Below, piece by piece: positions 11,816-24,840 of a stretch of DNA of 64,000 bases (positions within the stretch are counted from its first letter, which is position 1; the number at the start of each line of letters is the position of its first letter). Source of the DNA: Alitta virens. Lineage: Eukaryota > Annelida > Polychaeta > Phyllodocida > Nereididae. The stretch spans positions 70,533,829 to 70,597,828 of the forward strand of contig OW028573.1 in the NCBI GenBank assembly GCA_932294295.1, given 5' to 3'. A model generated the notes under the pieces. The model was given only the letters and a program-made list of their open reading frames with translations, was not told the DNA's origin and searched no databases. The position numbers and the translations under genes are program-made.

Positions 11816-14404
11816 AATACTGAGTCATAAAACGAAATCCAGCTGAAATATAGCTTATAAAGAGTTCCCGCATTATTCTATATTTTAATTTAAACATTAG
11901 TTTGTGATTATGAATTAACCACAATGAAACCTTAACATCAAGACCACATTAATGCCTTGTTGCATGCCTTAATAGAAAGGTGGTTCCAATAGAGAGATAA
12001 ATTTCACAATCGTTTGAGTTCAGTTTAGTCCACAATTCAGTGGATATAAATGTGAAGGGGGAGTGTTAAGTTGCAGTCCACTGCACATTCAAAATATTGA
12101 CATAATCATCATGATTTTGTTCATGTCAGCCATGTTTATTGTAGAATGGTTTCGATTACAAAACCACTGCAGACACGCGAATCTCTTCAAGAAATCCTCG
12201 TTTTTATGATGTTTGTTTATTTCTATAAGTAAACAACATAAATCTGCGTGTGCCATTAAATTTCGCAGCAGCAAAAAAAAAAAAAAAAAAAAAAAAAGAA
12301 ATGCGTAGGAAATAGAAGCTCTGCTTTTTTCTAATGTGAATAATTAAACTGAAGAGTCGATATATTAAAAATATCGAATGCAAACTACCACAATCAGTAA
12401 AATATATACCCTAGATTATAAGCCAATTTAGAGAATACCATCAATAACACTTGGACAAAACAGTGATTATTTGAAAACAGAACAGGGAGCCAGTTAGGGG
12501 AATATAAATGTTGAGTTGATTGAAAGGTCTGTGTGATTGCCAAGCATGACGGCGGTTCAGTAGTAGATTACCATTCTGCAGTTGTTCAAGTCATAAGTCC
12601 AAATCGATTTTCTGTGATGTGAAAGGCCACCATAATGAATGATTCCATCAGAGAGTGACAAAGCTGAAATGGCGAATGTTAAAAAAGAGAGACAAAAAAT
12701 GACGAATTAACTCTTTATGCCAGGGTGAGTGCTTGTTGTAGGCCTTCAGAGTGAATAAAAATAGCTCCACTAGCAAAACCAGTCCATTCGTTGCCGCTAA
12801 TTAATGTGTGTGATATTAAGGCTTGGCTGCCTCGCCAAAGCCTTGCTAGACCTGGGTTCATAGGGCCGCCCTGCCATACTCCCACCGACGTTTAAGCAGT
12901 CAAAGGTCCAGCACGTAAATTAACAAGGGCATTAGTCATGACAACTTGACGTGATTCACATGACCTATTCATAGCACCAGGGCAGTCTGAATCTATAAAC
13001 GGAAGTGAACATGGTCATCCAAACATGAAATCGAAAGATACTTGCCCATAGAGGTCGCTAATGAAACCAGATGATTGCGGTCAGGCTCGCTCTGCTGGAC
13101 ACAGTACATCAAAAGGCCAATGACAATTCTTGCAAACACATTTATTTCCTTTTGAGAGCTGACCTGGATTCTGCCTTTGCTCTGAGTATAGAAGGCCCTT
13201 TTCCGTATTTGCCAGTAATCATGCATTTGAAAACCATGTACAGAGGCGTACAGCATAAATCATTATAAGCATTAAATTATTATATATTTTGCATGCTGTT
13301 ATCCCCTTAAGCTTGTCAGGGATATCTAACTAAATACATTATAATGCATGTTGGTGCCTTTATAACACAATCTACTTATTTAGACAGTTGGGTGAAAACA
13401 TATGAAATCACAGCACAAAAATAATGTTTTTTGGAAAAATTTTCCTCAGTGAAAATTTGTACTGATATCATACAATATTATTATTGAGGTTATTTATTCA
13501 TTCCGTCACATAGCAAGCAGGAGGACAAACTGTTTTTTGCAAAGGATTGGGTATTTTTGAATCCCAGTGTATAAGTACACCAGCCAATTGCGAATTATCG
13601 TTATAGATTGCTTGGACTATTTTAGGATTTGCAGTCCCTTTTTTTAAACTTCTGTCATGTTGTGTACATTGTTGGAAAAAAATATAAAGTGAAAGTTTTC
13701 ATTTTGCCATTAATCAGATCCAGAGGGAAAGTAAATAAACTCCCATGCAAAGTTGATCCGACAAGTATTCGATGAAATTTTTTGAGTCAAACATGAAAAA
13801 TCTATTGCTCAATGTGCTGCTTATCAGCTGAAACTCTATTTCATCGTTGCTTTAAGCAGTCACTGATTGGTCACAGGCATGCAATGTTTTTTGAACTGGT
13901 GACAGTCAGTGATACATCATGAGTAACTAATGAGAGTTGGACAAAATGCAATTTTCTGTATGTAGTTTTAGTTCACAATGACATTCAGTATATTTCACAT
14001 GAAAACTGTTCAACCATAGGTATTTGGAGCTAACAAGAGCTACTTGGCCTGCAATAAGCTGAACTAAACTAGGCACAGCTATTATTATTAATGGTTAAAA
14101 TTAAACCCCATATAAGCATAAAAACTGTTAATAATTACTAAATGACTCATCTGCACTTGTGGCGTTGTAACTGCCTCCTGTGCTTTACGATATAAACCTC
14201 TGTCATGAAGCATCCTTAAAATTGAAAGATATCAATATTTTAAATATTAAAATCACAGTGGTGTCCTTTATAGTTGAAGCTTCCAGTCGACAACTAAAGC
14301 TAGTTAATTTGGTTTAGTATCAGGTATAACAGGGGGTTTAAACAGTGGTCTAGCTATATCTAGCTTTTTTTAAAGTCCAAATGTTTATTTTAAGGGGTAC
14401 TTAC
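11816..14404. other. No gene recognised
   Basis: Unique sequence with a 25-base A run at 12273-12297 and a short MITE-like match at 13540-13580 (AGGATTGGGTATTTTTGAAT). A GC-richer patch at 12820-13260 has open frames on both strands without domains. Confidence 0.5.
12273..12297. repeat. Poly(A) run of 25
   Basis: Uninterrupted A run. No flanking retroelement is recognised, so it may be a decayed retroposon tail or simple slippage. Confidence 0.9.
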
Positions 14405-14810
14405 CATCATTTATTTTATTTATTTATTTATTTATAAAACATATTTATACAGGGTATAAATATTTTGAGCAGCAGCTCTTTCACAAAATGGCCCTGTTAC
14501 GAGTAAATAAAATTATTAAAAAGAAGAAAAATATAACAGAAACTAAAGCTAACAAATAAAAGCTAGTGTATAAATAAAACAATTATAATGATGTGAGATA
14601 AAAATACTTCCTGGCCTCTTAATATCTAAACTGCTACACTGCTTAAGGGAGTCAGGTAGAGAGTTCCAATTTGTAGCACCAATATATGAAAAACAATTCT
14701 TGGTAAATTCCAAGTTTAAACTTGGGACATGTACATTATTTTCATTCCATGACCTTGTTTCTCTGTTTGTCACTTCTATCTGCATGGTAATAACATTAGT
14801 TATCATGACG
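14405..14810 (-). mobile_element. 5'-truncated LINE fragment, reverse-transcriptase C-terminus
   Basis: The minus strand codes a peptide with TRSWNENNVHVPSL, TKNCFSYIGATNWNSLPDSL and KQCSSLDI. This is the pattern R...P...SF.Y.G...WN.LP..I...S...FK found after the RT domain of CR1/Jockey-like non-LTR retrotransposons. It ends downstream in an ATAA/TAAA microsatellite (14410-14440), a usual 3' end. Upstream RT motifs are absent. Confidence 0.65.
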
Positions 14811-17800
14811 TCCCAAGGTTATCATTGAATTCCGCGTCACATTGAACTGTTTTCAGCATCACATTTTAGTTGCTACAGTCTATTAGCATGGCTTAATCGA
14901 ACCTATGACCTCAGCAACTCAATGCCTCGCTTCAGTTCAATACTCCATCAAATGAACCCGTGCTGTTGTTAATGCAGGGCAAGGAAAAAAGCGAGTGGTT
15001 AAACAGTTAAATGATTGCAAGCAATCGAATTTGACGTTCATGGGATGTGATGTTTTGGAAAGACGACGTGTTAAATTTAAATCAAACTCATGAATTGGGG
15101 AAGGACGTTTGATTAGACCTGACTGCACTGACAGTTTTGGGAGCAGTTTTGAAGGGCAGATGGAAATTGACGGCCAACTTCTACGGGATTTAATTTGACT
15201 GGCAGCTGCTATGGACACGTCAAGAGGACTTTTTATGAGCCTTTTTCATATAAAACCACAATATACATTGAACTATTGTTTTGTTTTAGTGAATGGTAAT
15301 ACATGTGTTTACGTAAAAAGGTTTACACTGCAGTGTATAATGTGTTGGTGATAAACTGTTTCTTAAAGAGATTACCTATTTGAAGTTTACCCTTGAGTAA
15401 ATTAACAACGATTAAGGACAAGTTTAGTTAAGCTTTTTCTAAACAGGACTTTATGGTTATAAATACTGTTTGAGTGTAATGAACACATTCAAAACATTCA
15501 ATCAAATCCCTTTTACTGAAAGTTGGCAAAGCATTGATGCCTGTGAGGGATAAGCATAAAACACTTTTCTTTTTCTTTTTTATAGATATTTTCCTTTGGC
15601 CACATCAGTTAGAAGGGGGGACGTGTCAACAGAGAAGGCCAATTTGTCTCTCGGCTTGTGTGTGACAACCATTAATAGTTAAACAAAGGAGAGAGAGAGC
15701 TTATTTGCATCCCATATAGAAAGGAAGCCTCGCTCTGAGAGCAGCAAGCGATTGTTGTCACACAATCTTGCCTACTTTTCGTTTTTGATGAATGACTCAG
15801 CCTAGAGTCCTCCATGAGCTCTGAACCAGGCCTTTCTGCTATTTGATTCGGAGATGGGGGGCTGCTGCTCCAGCGAAGTATCAGAGGCGAGGCAAGGGAT
15901 GGAGACTTGCACTTGGAGCTGCGGAACTGATTTGGCTGGAATGGTACCAAATGATCCCATCGCCAGAGGAGTGAAAAGATAATCAAAGGAGGAGTTCATA
16001 CCCAAGTCCATAACGAGAGGCAAATACACTCAGCCACACGTGAAATCAAAAGATAGAGTCCCAAGCAACTCTCTAATGGAACATTGTCCAACACTCTATG
16101 TATCATGATAGGCAAACTGCAATATCACTTGCAATATTCCTGTTTTCTTTCCATTCTTTCATTTCATTCTTTCAGCCATCCGCGGTGCTTCCCCTTGGTT
16201 TTCGCTGAAATTAGCTTCACCCTTTTCACTCCATTTTTGTCGCACTTATATGAAATGTAACTTGAAACGAAGATACAAAAAATTAGCGAAACATATTTGG
16301 GAAAATTATTCATCTTGAAAGTGTATTGAATTTCAGCAAAGGTGTCATATTTAAATTCAAACATCAAGTATCAAAGTGACACGTCCTAGGGTTTTTAACT
16401 TACACTCGTGTCAGATAAAGGACATTGTTCTATCTGTTAACACTCCACACAAGATGTCAGAGCTACATTAGCCCTGCAGTGTCTGAAACGGAATCCAGGC
16501 AGTCAGTTTACTTGGTGTGTTTTTCTAGACGAAGGACAAGCAGTTACCAGCTACGGTGCCTCGGGGGATCTTGCCTTCTTGTAGGGAAAGAAAACACACA
16601 ACTGTTGGCCAACGTCCGAAAATTGACCAGCAAACAGAAGCAACAAAATAAACTGGCCTGATACGGCGTATCTGGCTACATACAGAAGAAGGAACAGGGT
16701 CATCTCCTATATACAATAAAGATAAGGCCGCTATAGGTTGCCTTGCTTGATACGTGGTTTGCTATTTGGACCAAATCAGCTTGAAAAGGTTGGTTTGACA
16801 TTAAAGAGAAACAAGCATTCCTGTTTATTGCACTCGGGATTTTATGCTCATCCAAACGAAATATCTAATTTGAAACAAGAAATGGAAGTCAGTATTGATT
16901 ATGAATTTCATATTTCCTTAAAAAGCAGTGCATCACATCAACGAAATAAGCATAAATAATTCGGTGTGCAATTACAACTGTCCTACATTCGGGACAAAAC
17001 CTGTTACTTTAATCTACTTTTTTTAGACTGGCTTATCAAGCCAAGTCATCAGAGTCTGCTTTAATTTCTAAAGCACTTAAACCTGGGAAGCTTTGTCTTG
17101 GCTCCATGATCCTAATGTATTTACTAATGTGTATTCACCCATAATTATGAAGCCTGGATACAGTTCATGTGAAATCACAAATTCTAGCTATCCTATAATA
17201 GAATTTATTTCAAAGGGAATAATTCAATAGAGAAGAAAATGAGTACGAAGATTTTCAAAGAATTTCTAAGAATATGAACCTATAACCAATACATCAGGTA
17301 GCAAGAGGAGAAGAGAGCATGTCTCAAAGAGACTCTGTGCATTACCAATTACTTTGAGGAGTACCCAGTTTTAAATATATATTTCTAGGATAGTTATATG
17401 AGTATAAAGAAACTGGCAGCTTTTCTGTTCCATTAGGTACTTCCTTAAATTGTAATTCAAAGAACTTAAGACAGAGTACATGAAAGATACATGGCATGAT
17501 CGAAAATGAATGTTCACTTGTGCTTCAAGTCAAACCCTAACTTAATCACTGATTATCACACAGCTTTAATATCTTTTGATTTACTGTTGCTCCTCATAGA
17601 CTTTTTGGCCAACGAGTTCTTCTTCTTAGCACTTCTTCATCTAATAACTTAGCCTTATATGGCTAGTGCAAAATAAAGAAGTGTGACATGTCCCAAGCGT
17701 TATATTTTGCCATTTTTGGAAGATAATCCTTAATAAAGAGTTGTTATCTTCTTAATAATTGAAATTTTGGTATAAGTATTATTGTAAGCATCAATATTTC

Positions 17801-17860
17801 ATAATTTCTTTAGTTCACTACAGGATGGAGTTCGTGGATCTCTTGTATTTCTTGAAAATA
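14811..17860. other. No gene recognised
   Basis: Unique DNA. The patch 15660-16030 is GC-richer with overlapping open frames but no domain or splice pair. Confidence 0.5.
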
Positions 17861-18075
17861 AGCTCAGTTCAACATTCATTCAATGTAAGCTCAGTTCAAC
17901 ATTCATTCAATGTAAGCTCAGTTCAACATTCATTCAATGTAAGCTCAGTTCAACATTCATTCAATGTAAGCTCAGTTCAACATTCATTCAATGTAAGCTC
18001 AGTTCAACATTCATTCAATGTAAGCTCAGTTCAACATTCATTCAATGTAAGCTCAGTTCAACATTCATTCAATGT
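17861..18075 (+). repeat. 27-bp minisatellite, 8 virtually identical copies, open in frame
   Basis: Units start at 17861, 17888, 17915, 17942, 17969, 17996, 18023 and 18050, essentially without differences, which suggests recent expansion. Because 27 is a multiple of three, one plus-strand frame reads SSVQHSFNV eight times. With an ATG at 17825 (AGGATGG context) the frame runs MEFVDLLYFLK-repeat-VHLKPSKLSNSYYRL to a stop at 18163. I see no promoter or splice site, so translation is unproven. Confidence 0.95.
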
Positions 18076-21000
18076 TGTACATTTAAAACCCTCAAAATTA
18101 TCAAACAGCTATTATCGTTTAAGCAACAACACTTCCGAAAGGTTTAATAAACCCATCCGATGAAAAGTTTGATAAAAGCAACAGACAAGAGTTGTAAAAT
18201 CATTTTACTCCACTTGGGTCACACTTGATTACTCTCAATTAATATACTGTTTTGAAATTGAGTATATTTAAAGTAGATTTATCAAAATCATGAAGGAGAA
18301 TATACCCAACATCCATTGAAATATACATTTGACAGCAGTATATTGTTCTGATTAGGTCTATAATGTAAGTACATAAGTTGCTTAGTCGTGTAATTTCATT
18401 ATTCTGAGGCAGAGCATTGAATAATAGGCATAACGCTCTGGACACCCATTTTCACTTTTTGCAAGGCTCTCATCACCCTGGAAACACAAGGAACTTCGAT
18501 AATAGTCTGGAATGATATGAGGCATACTATGATTTTAAGCTAATAGTATAAACTTTTTTCTCTGATAGATCAATAAGTGTAAAAATTCAAGTAATGAGTG
18601 GAGCATAACCCTCGGGACATTAGCAATACACTGATTTAAAATTACCAGTGACACGGGGAAAAACCTAAATTAAAATTTGAGCTTTTTTCACAACTATCAT
18701 TGCTATCTTTCAGCAAAATCTCAGCAATCTATATGCTAGATTAGTTGTACAATTTCTTTGATAAAAAATTAAATATGGAATTTTTTTGAATGTTTAGTAT
18801 AGAGAGTCTCTTCTGTAAGATGAACAGTGAACAGGCAGAGCAAAGAATAAATACAATTTTATTTTCGTTTAGAAAACTGGACAAAATATAAATTTAAAAA
18901 TGTGAGTTTAGAATATCAAATTATTAGCACGAATTATTGAAATTAATCAACTTCCAAATGTCACTAGAAATGTTTTTTTTTTTAAAGTCGTTTTCCTGGC
19001 TTAATTGATTCACCTCTAATTTTCAGAGAATTCTCCCAGCATCTACCAAATGTAACGTAAAGACAAATAACAACTTTAAAATTAGTAGTATAGCTGTATT
19101 TAATGTAGGAGTAAATATGATATCAAGGGCTTCGTTGTTTTTGCACTAGGCCTTATGTGAAGTGAAGTGAATAAGAATTTGGTCATTGTGACAAAGCTGA
19201 TTTATATATTATCGGGCCGGTTGGGGTCAGTTATTCCAGACAGTCAAAATGTCTTACATTAGCAGAAATGTCAACTTTGACTAACCGTCTACTCAAAGAT
19301 ATTTTCCGAGTATGCAAATGATCACTGTGTGCATCAAAGGAGGTGCAAAGGCTATTTATACTCGGCAGCAGAGCATGAGGCAATCCTTTAAATCTCTTCT
19401 CTTCTGTGCCTGTCTGCACGTGCTTAAGCTGATTAAGTAGATCTCGAGGACAGCACATGCCCTGAGAAGTTGCGCAAAGCACCTTGGGAACGAAGATGTA
19501 CAGAGGTCAGGCAGCGAATCGGGGTTGACCTCGGGGGTCAAACAAAGGTCAGCGGTGAAGGTCATTTCTTAATTCAGAGGAGATCGACATTTGGGAGCGG
19601 AGGACCCGAGGCGCAGTGTCCATCAATAGGGAAGGATAAGCCGCTGCAAGAGAGAGTTGTGTCAATGGAAGGGAACGAGCGGAGAAGAGGGTTCCCCCAA
19701 GCCATGCCATTACAGCCAATTACCAAGACTATCCTCGTCGTCTCTTCCCTGGCCTTATCCTGGGCTTTTAACTGTGATGAAAAGCATAATGCAGAGCGGG
19801 CTTGGTTATATAGCCAGGAAGTTGTCTTCCTTCTGTACCTTTCAGCTTTGGGCCTCGATTGCTCAGGCTTTCTTGAAACCTTAATCCAGAGCCAGGAAAA
19901 TTCCTGAAAACGCAACATATATTTTCAACATATTGTGTATGACTCACACTCAGTCGTTGGGATATTTTACAAAATATTGTGACAACGTTGAGGCAGTGTT
20001 GGTTTGATGTATTTCATATCGTAAAAGATTTCGTTGATTCTTGGTCATATTATTTTGAAATGCAACTGGGATGTTCCAAAGACTTGACACTTTCATCTTG
20101 TGGCAATATATACAATATTTTGTATAACTAACATCAAACATTATTGCTGAAATGTTTTTCAGGGTTCGAGCAATATATTATAAGTTTGAAAGTATGAATG
20201 TAGTGGCTTGATTGTCACAACCTGTATGAGTTTGCAGGGATCACCCTTGTATAACTGCAGCAACGTGGTTTTGTTGTTTACTATATTTTGTTTTTCCTCT
20301 GGCATATAATTACAGCAAAACCAGGTCATATCACTTTTACCTGTGTCTCTCACATATGTCAATGCACTTGTTTTACAAAAACCTGAATCTGAAATCCTAC
20401 ACGACACCTGACAAGGTCCTCTCTCCTGTCAGAGCAATGACTCGTGTCAGAGGACTTATGTACCTACTTACAACCTGTTAAGTATATCTTTGTTTTGCAT
20501 TCCATGAATAATATACTGCCGTTTTGTTATAACGTTTGTTATCAAGCACAAGAAATGCTTATAAGAATCATTGCCAACATTGCTGATCCTTAGATACTCT
20601 TGGCTTACTTCAGCCTCGGCTTGCCTTGGGTGAGCTTGTGGCTGCTTGTGGCTTAGCCTCTAATAACGTCTCCTTAGCCTTGCCTGACTGGATGTTGTCT
20701 GTCGGACTTAGCCGATAATTGCCGAAGCTAAGGTCGGATGGACAGCAAAAGTTCGATATAATTAGATGCTCAGAGACGATACGAGGTGGTGCCCTTGTGG
20801 CAAACGTCAGATGTCACTAAGGAATCCTATTTGTCGCCTAATTGCACAAACTAGGGGCTGACTCAAGGTCATTCCTTTTGACCCCAGATATCTGCCTCCA
20901 AACCACCAACAAAGTAGAGGGCCACTCTTTCATATATAATGCATACATGTAGGTATGGTTTACTAAGTGCAACCTTATGTATATTATGCATATTATATAT

Positions 21001-21974
21001 ATTATACGCGTGTATAGGAATTATACAAACAGTTGAATCGTGACGAAAAAGAAGTGTAGATAAGAATGAATTAAATAATTGTGACATATTATATTAGTAT
21101 AGTTGTTGCAGAGTTCAACATTGAGTTTTGTGGGATGAGGGAAAATTATATACTTCTTCCAAATATACACTGCAACCATACTCTGCTGCTGTACAAAATA
21201 CACCCATGCTGGATGATAATGAAGCATTCTGACTGGCTCATAAGAGCTGAGTGGAGAATATAACAATCAATCAACATACTGTTCAGTGATACAGTCCATC
21301 ATTTATGACCAATAATATAATGGCAATTGGGACGAACGATTTTAAAGTCCTATTGGTTTTAGAATATTACAATTTAAATATGGCACACGTGTACCAAAAT
21401 TAGAAACAAAATTATGAGTTGCATGTAACTTGTGGGCATTCTGCCAATTCCCCACCATTATGATGATGCGCAAGTCAAATCAGTCCAATCAAATATAGAA
21501 ACATGTTCAATAGTCAATATTTTGATTGGCAAATAGTTTTTCTGCAAGAGGTTCATGTAGTATTACGCTGTCAATTCAATAACGTTACTTCTTGGGAGAC
21601 CATTAAAAGTGCCTCACTTATCCTAGCTTTCATGATATCATATAAGCATCACACAAGTCATGTTCATATAATTGGCCATTCTCAAAATAACTCTTCGTTG
21701 TTCTGAATGTTATCTACATTGTCAATAGCAGTTAATGAACCTTGTCACAGATGTCCTGAATTCTGAAATATGAAAGTTAATCACATTACCTTAATGAAAG
21801 CAGTTCAAATATCAAGACTTTGAGTTACATTCAAGGGCATCTTCACTTAACTTAATTTGGAAATTTGTTTAAAGGCTTATTCAGCAATATTAGGAATTAA
21901 AATTTATAAGTCATCTGCAAAAAAATTAAAATTAAATCATTTTGAGGTTTTTCTCTGTGAAATACTTACATTGC
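18076..21974. other. No gene recognised
   Basis: Mostly AT-rich. The segment 19330-19920 is GC-richer with open frames on both strands (longest 145 codons, plus, 19470-19907); no family is recognised. The segment 20590-20830 is also richer in GC, with CTTGGCTT/GCCTTG words. Confidence 0.45.
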
Positions 21975-22300
21975 CACAATATACAGTTAGCTTCATAAAA
22001 TATGGTCGACTCTAGACAGCTGTAGCTGCCTAATGCTGGCTGTAGCTATAACTGGCTAAAACCAGCTGCTTCTGCCTACTTCTAGCTGATAGTTGGCTTA
22101 TACCTACCACCACTGACAAAATATGTTGGTAAATGTAAGAAATATCTAATATTATCATAAATATGTACATTTTGATCTGGCTTTGAGTAGCCAGCTATAG
22201 CCAGACATTTCCTTTTAGTGCCAGGCAGCATGGCACAGCAGAGAAGTTTTCTAGCTTTGTCTGTAATAACTTGAATGATATTAGGTTTCAAGATGAATAT
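21975..22300 (-). mobile_element. Dispersed element, copy 1 (inverted relative to 46.9 kb)
   Basis: Its reverse complement matches 46835-47155 along about 300 bp, including AGTTGACCATATTTTATGAA-type sequence at the end, the AGCT-rich stretch GCAGAAGCAGCTGGTTTTAG, and ACATATTTATGATA. Both copies keep an open frame containing CLAI-x-G-x-SKPD-x-x-VHIYD. Confidence 0.7.
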
Positions 22301-22734
22301 CACCAAGAATCGTCCATGTACACCTTTAATTTGACACCAACCATTGGAGTGGCAGTTGATTTGCTGCTGTCGAGGTACATCAAGTCAAGTGCGTTTAGCC
22401 ATCATTAGGTTTTTCAATAACAGTCGACTTCAACTTTTCCAGCAATCCAGACACTGTTGCAGCACAGTTTTCATTACAGTGCAAGTGCAACATTTCCCAG
22501 CAGTTCCTGGCCACCTCTCCTCTGTCACCTTTCAAATTAGGTGCTGCGTATGCAGAGTCGGCTTACAGCAGAGGAAATGAATCTCAGCTGCGATTTAATT
22601 TGGACATACCGATGCCATGGCTACGGTTGACCCCAGCATCAAAATGCACCTGTTCGACTCTGGCCTCATCTCTCATTTTTCGCCTCTTGAAAAATCCCCA
22701 GATTGTTCATCAGTAGCAGCATCATCAGCAGCAG
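22301..22734. other. No gene recognised
   Basis: GC-richer unique sequence leading into the purine tract; no domain in any frame. Confidence 0.4.
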
Positions 22735-22990
22735 CAGCATCATCAGCAGCAGAAGAGGAAGAACAAGAAGCAGCAAAAGAAAAAGTAGAAAATAGTAGAA
22801 GAAGAAAAAGAAGACGAAGAAGTAGTAGAAGAACAAGCAAAAGAGGAAGTAGAACAAGACGAAGAAGAAGCAAAAGAAGAAGAAATAGATGCTAGAAGAA
22901 GCAGAAGAACATGCAGGAGAAACACAAGAAGAAGAAGAAGCACAAGAAGCACAAGAACCAGAAAGAAGAAGAAGAGCAGGAGCAGCAGCA
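22735..22990 (+). repeat. Polypurine AGC/AAG/AGA-rich tract
   Basis: About 250 bases almost free of T on the plus strand: (AGCAGC)n grades into (AAGAAG/AAGAGG)n. Frames over it are low-complexity Glu/Lys/Arg or Ser, and Leu/Phe on the other strand, so they are not evidence of genes. Such mirror-like purine tracts can form triplex DNA. Confidence 0.9.
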
Positions 22991-24154
22991 CCTATACCTT
23001 CATCTATCATCTATCCTAACAGCATCTCCTTTAATTGGCTTCATTCGATCGTCAAATGAAATTATAGTAAGCACACAGATATATTGCTGGAGCAATTAAC
23101 GCCCGCCAAATATGCAGTCGGCAGCCAGAGAATTTTGGAAGCAACTTGAAATGTGCCTTTTTCTGAAAACTCACATTTAACAGCTAGCACAAGCAAGTTT
23201 CCAGTACGAATTTATCACACGTAATTTAATTAAATTTCATGGACGTTCATGAACTGCTGGATCATTTTTCTCAACTTCAAAAACTTCACATTGGACAAGA
23301 AGGTCAGAGGTATTTCATGTAATGCGCCAAACCAACATTGCAAGTACATTCCGTGTGCATTCAACGATGTACCTCAGCTAATAAAAACATGCTGGGCTTT
23401 TTAGATATTCGTCTAATGGTTTCTCTGAGGGGCACCTTGAGGTACACCATTACCATTAATAGTCATAAGGGACTTGGTATCTGGAGCCAGGTTCTTTGAC
23501 CTCTTGAGCTTTGCAAGTGAGGGTTTTCTGGCCTCGATAAGTTGTACTTTGGTCTTGACTTGTTTACAAACAACCTTATTTTTACTTGTATAAGATCAAG
23601 CACACTGCGAGTACAGTCTTGTCATGAAATGGGCAGAAAGAATTAGATGAGACGGAGAGAGGGAAGCTCCAGCAACAAACAAAACCATCGACCATCCCCA
23701 GAGTGGAATATTACTTGGGCCCATCCCCGTTTCATCATCATTTGACCTCTACTTTGAATAATTCACGACCTATTCCTCATTCACTGGAGTATGTACAGAG
23801 CGCCGTGTTTCCCAAAAGATGCCTTGGAAGTTATGGCAGGGAAATAAATGCATTCACCAAGACCATGCGGTTTGTGCCTTCTGGTGATAACATATTATTC
23901 ATGCCACTAATCTTCTGGCTGGAGTGGAGGATATTAATACAAAATTAATAAGACAAGAGGAGAACAGAGTGGGGCGGATGATATGATGGATTATTATGCT
24001 CTGAAATCAACTTTGTACTAAATTATTAGCAACGAACTTCTGATCACCTGTTTTGATTGTTGCATTCAGTGCTCAGATATTACCCAGATACTACTGAATT
24101 GAGATCCTGCTTGCTGCAAACAAAAATCTATCATATTTTTCTTTACTATTCCGT
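22991..24154. other. No gene recognised
   Basis: Unique sequence; nothing seen beyond ordinary AT-rich DNA. Confidence 0.5.
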
Positions 24155-24840
24155 ATAGATTCTATTCTATTCTATTCTATTCTATTCTATTCTATTCTAT
24201 TAGTCTGGCCTTGAGTAGGCAGAGGCCCAAATCTGTATATAAAATCAATCAGATTTCTCTTTACTAGATTCTATTCTATTCTGTATTGCCTTATGTAGGC
24301 TCAAATCTTGAAACAAAAATTCAGATTTATCTTTACTAGTTGCTATTCTATCCTATTCTATTCTATTCTATTCTATTCTATTCTATTCTATTAGTCTGGC
24401 CTTGAGTAGGCAGAGGCCCAAATCTTTATATAAAATCAATCAGATTTCTCTTTACTAGATTCTATTCTATTCTGTATTGCCTTATGTAGGCTCAAATCTT
24501 GAAACAAAAATTCAGATTTATCTTTACTAGTTGCTATTCTATCCTATTCTATTCTATTCTATTCTATTCTATTCTATTCTATTCTATTCTATTAGTCTGG
24601 CCTTGAGTAGGCAGAGGCCCAAATCTTTATATAAAATCAACCAGATTTCTCTTTACTAGATTCTATTCTATTCTGTATTGCCTTATGTAGGCTCAAATCT
24701 TGAAACAAAAATTCAGATTTATCTTTACTAGTTGCTATTCTATCCTATTCTATCCTATTCTATTCTATTCTATTCTATTCTATTCTATTCTATTCTGTTC
24801 TATTCTGTTCTATTCTGCCTTGCCTTAAGTGGGCAGAGGC
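24155..24840 (+). repeat. Higher-order tandem repeat (~190-200 bp) with nested (TTCTA)n arrays
   Basis: The marker TAGTCTGGCCTTGAGTAGGC occurs at 24201, 24392 and 24593. Each copy contains a second, related half (GCCTTATGTAGGCTCAAATC) and two pentanucleotide runs of varying length. A partial, more diverged unit (GCCTTAAGTGGGCAGAGGCC) closes the array at about 24820. Confidence 0.93.

Noticed and set aside
17861..18075. CRISPR-like array
   Set aside because: The 27-bp units are directly contiguous with no variable spacers, and the DNA is clearly eukaryotic; it is a minisatellite.
19470..19918. 145-codon plus-strand and 114-codon minus-strand frames
   Set aside because: They overlap each other in a GC-richer patch, lack any recognisable domain and have no supporting splice or promoter features.
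22617..23099. Ser/Arg/Lys-rich and Leu/Phe-rich open frames
   Set aside because: Low-complexity purine tract; frames are open on both strands at once and no splice or promoter signals support them.
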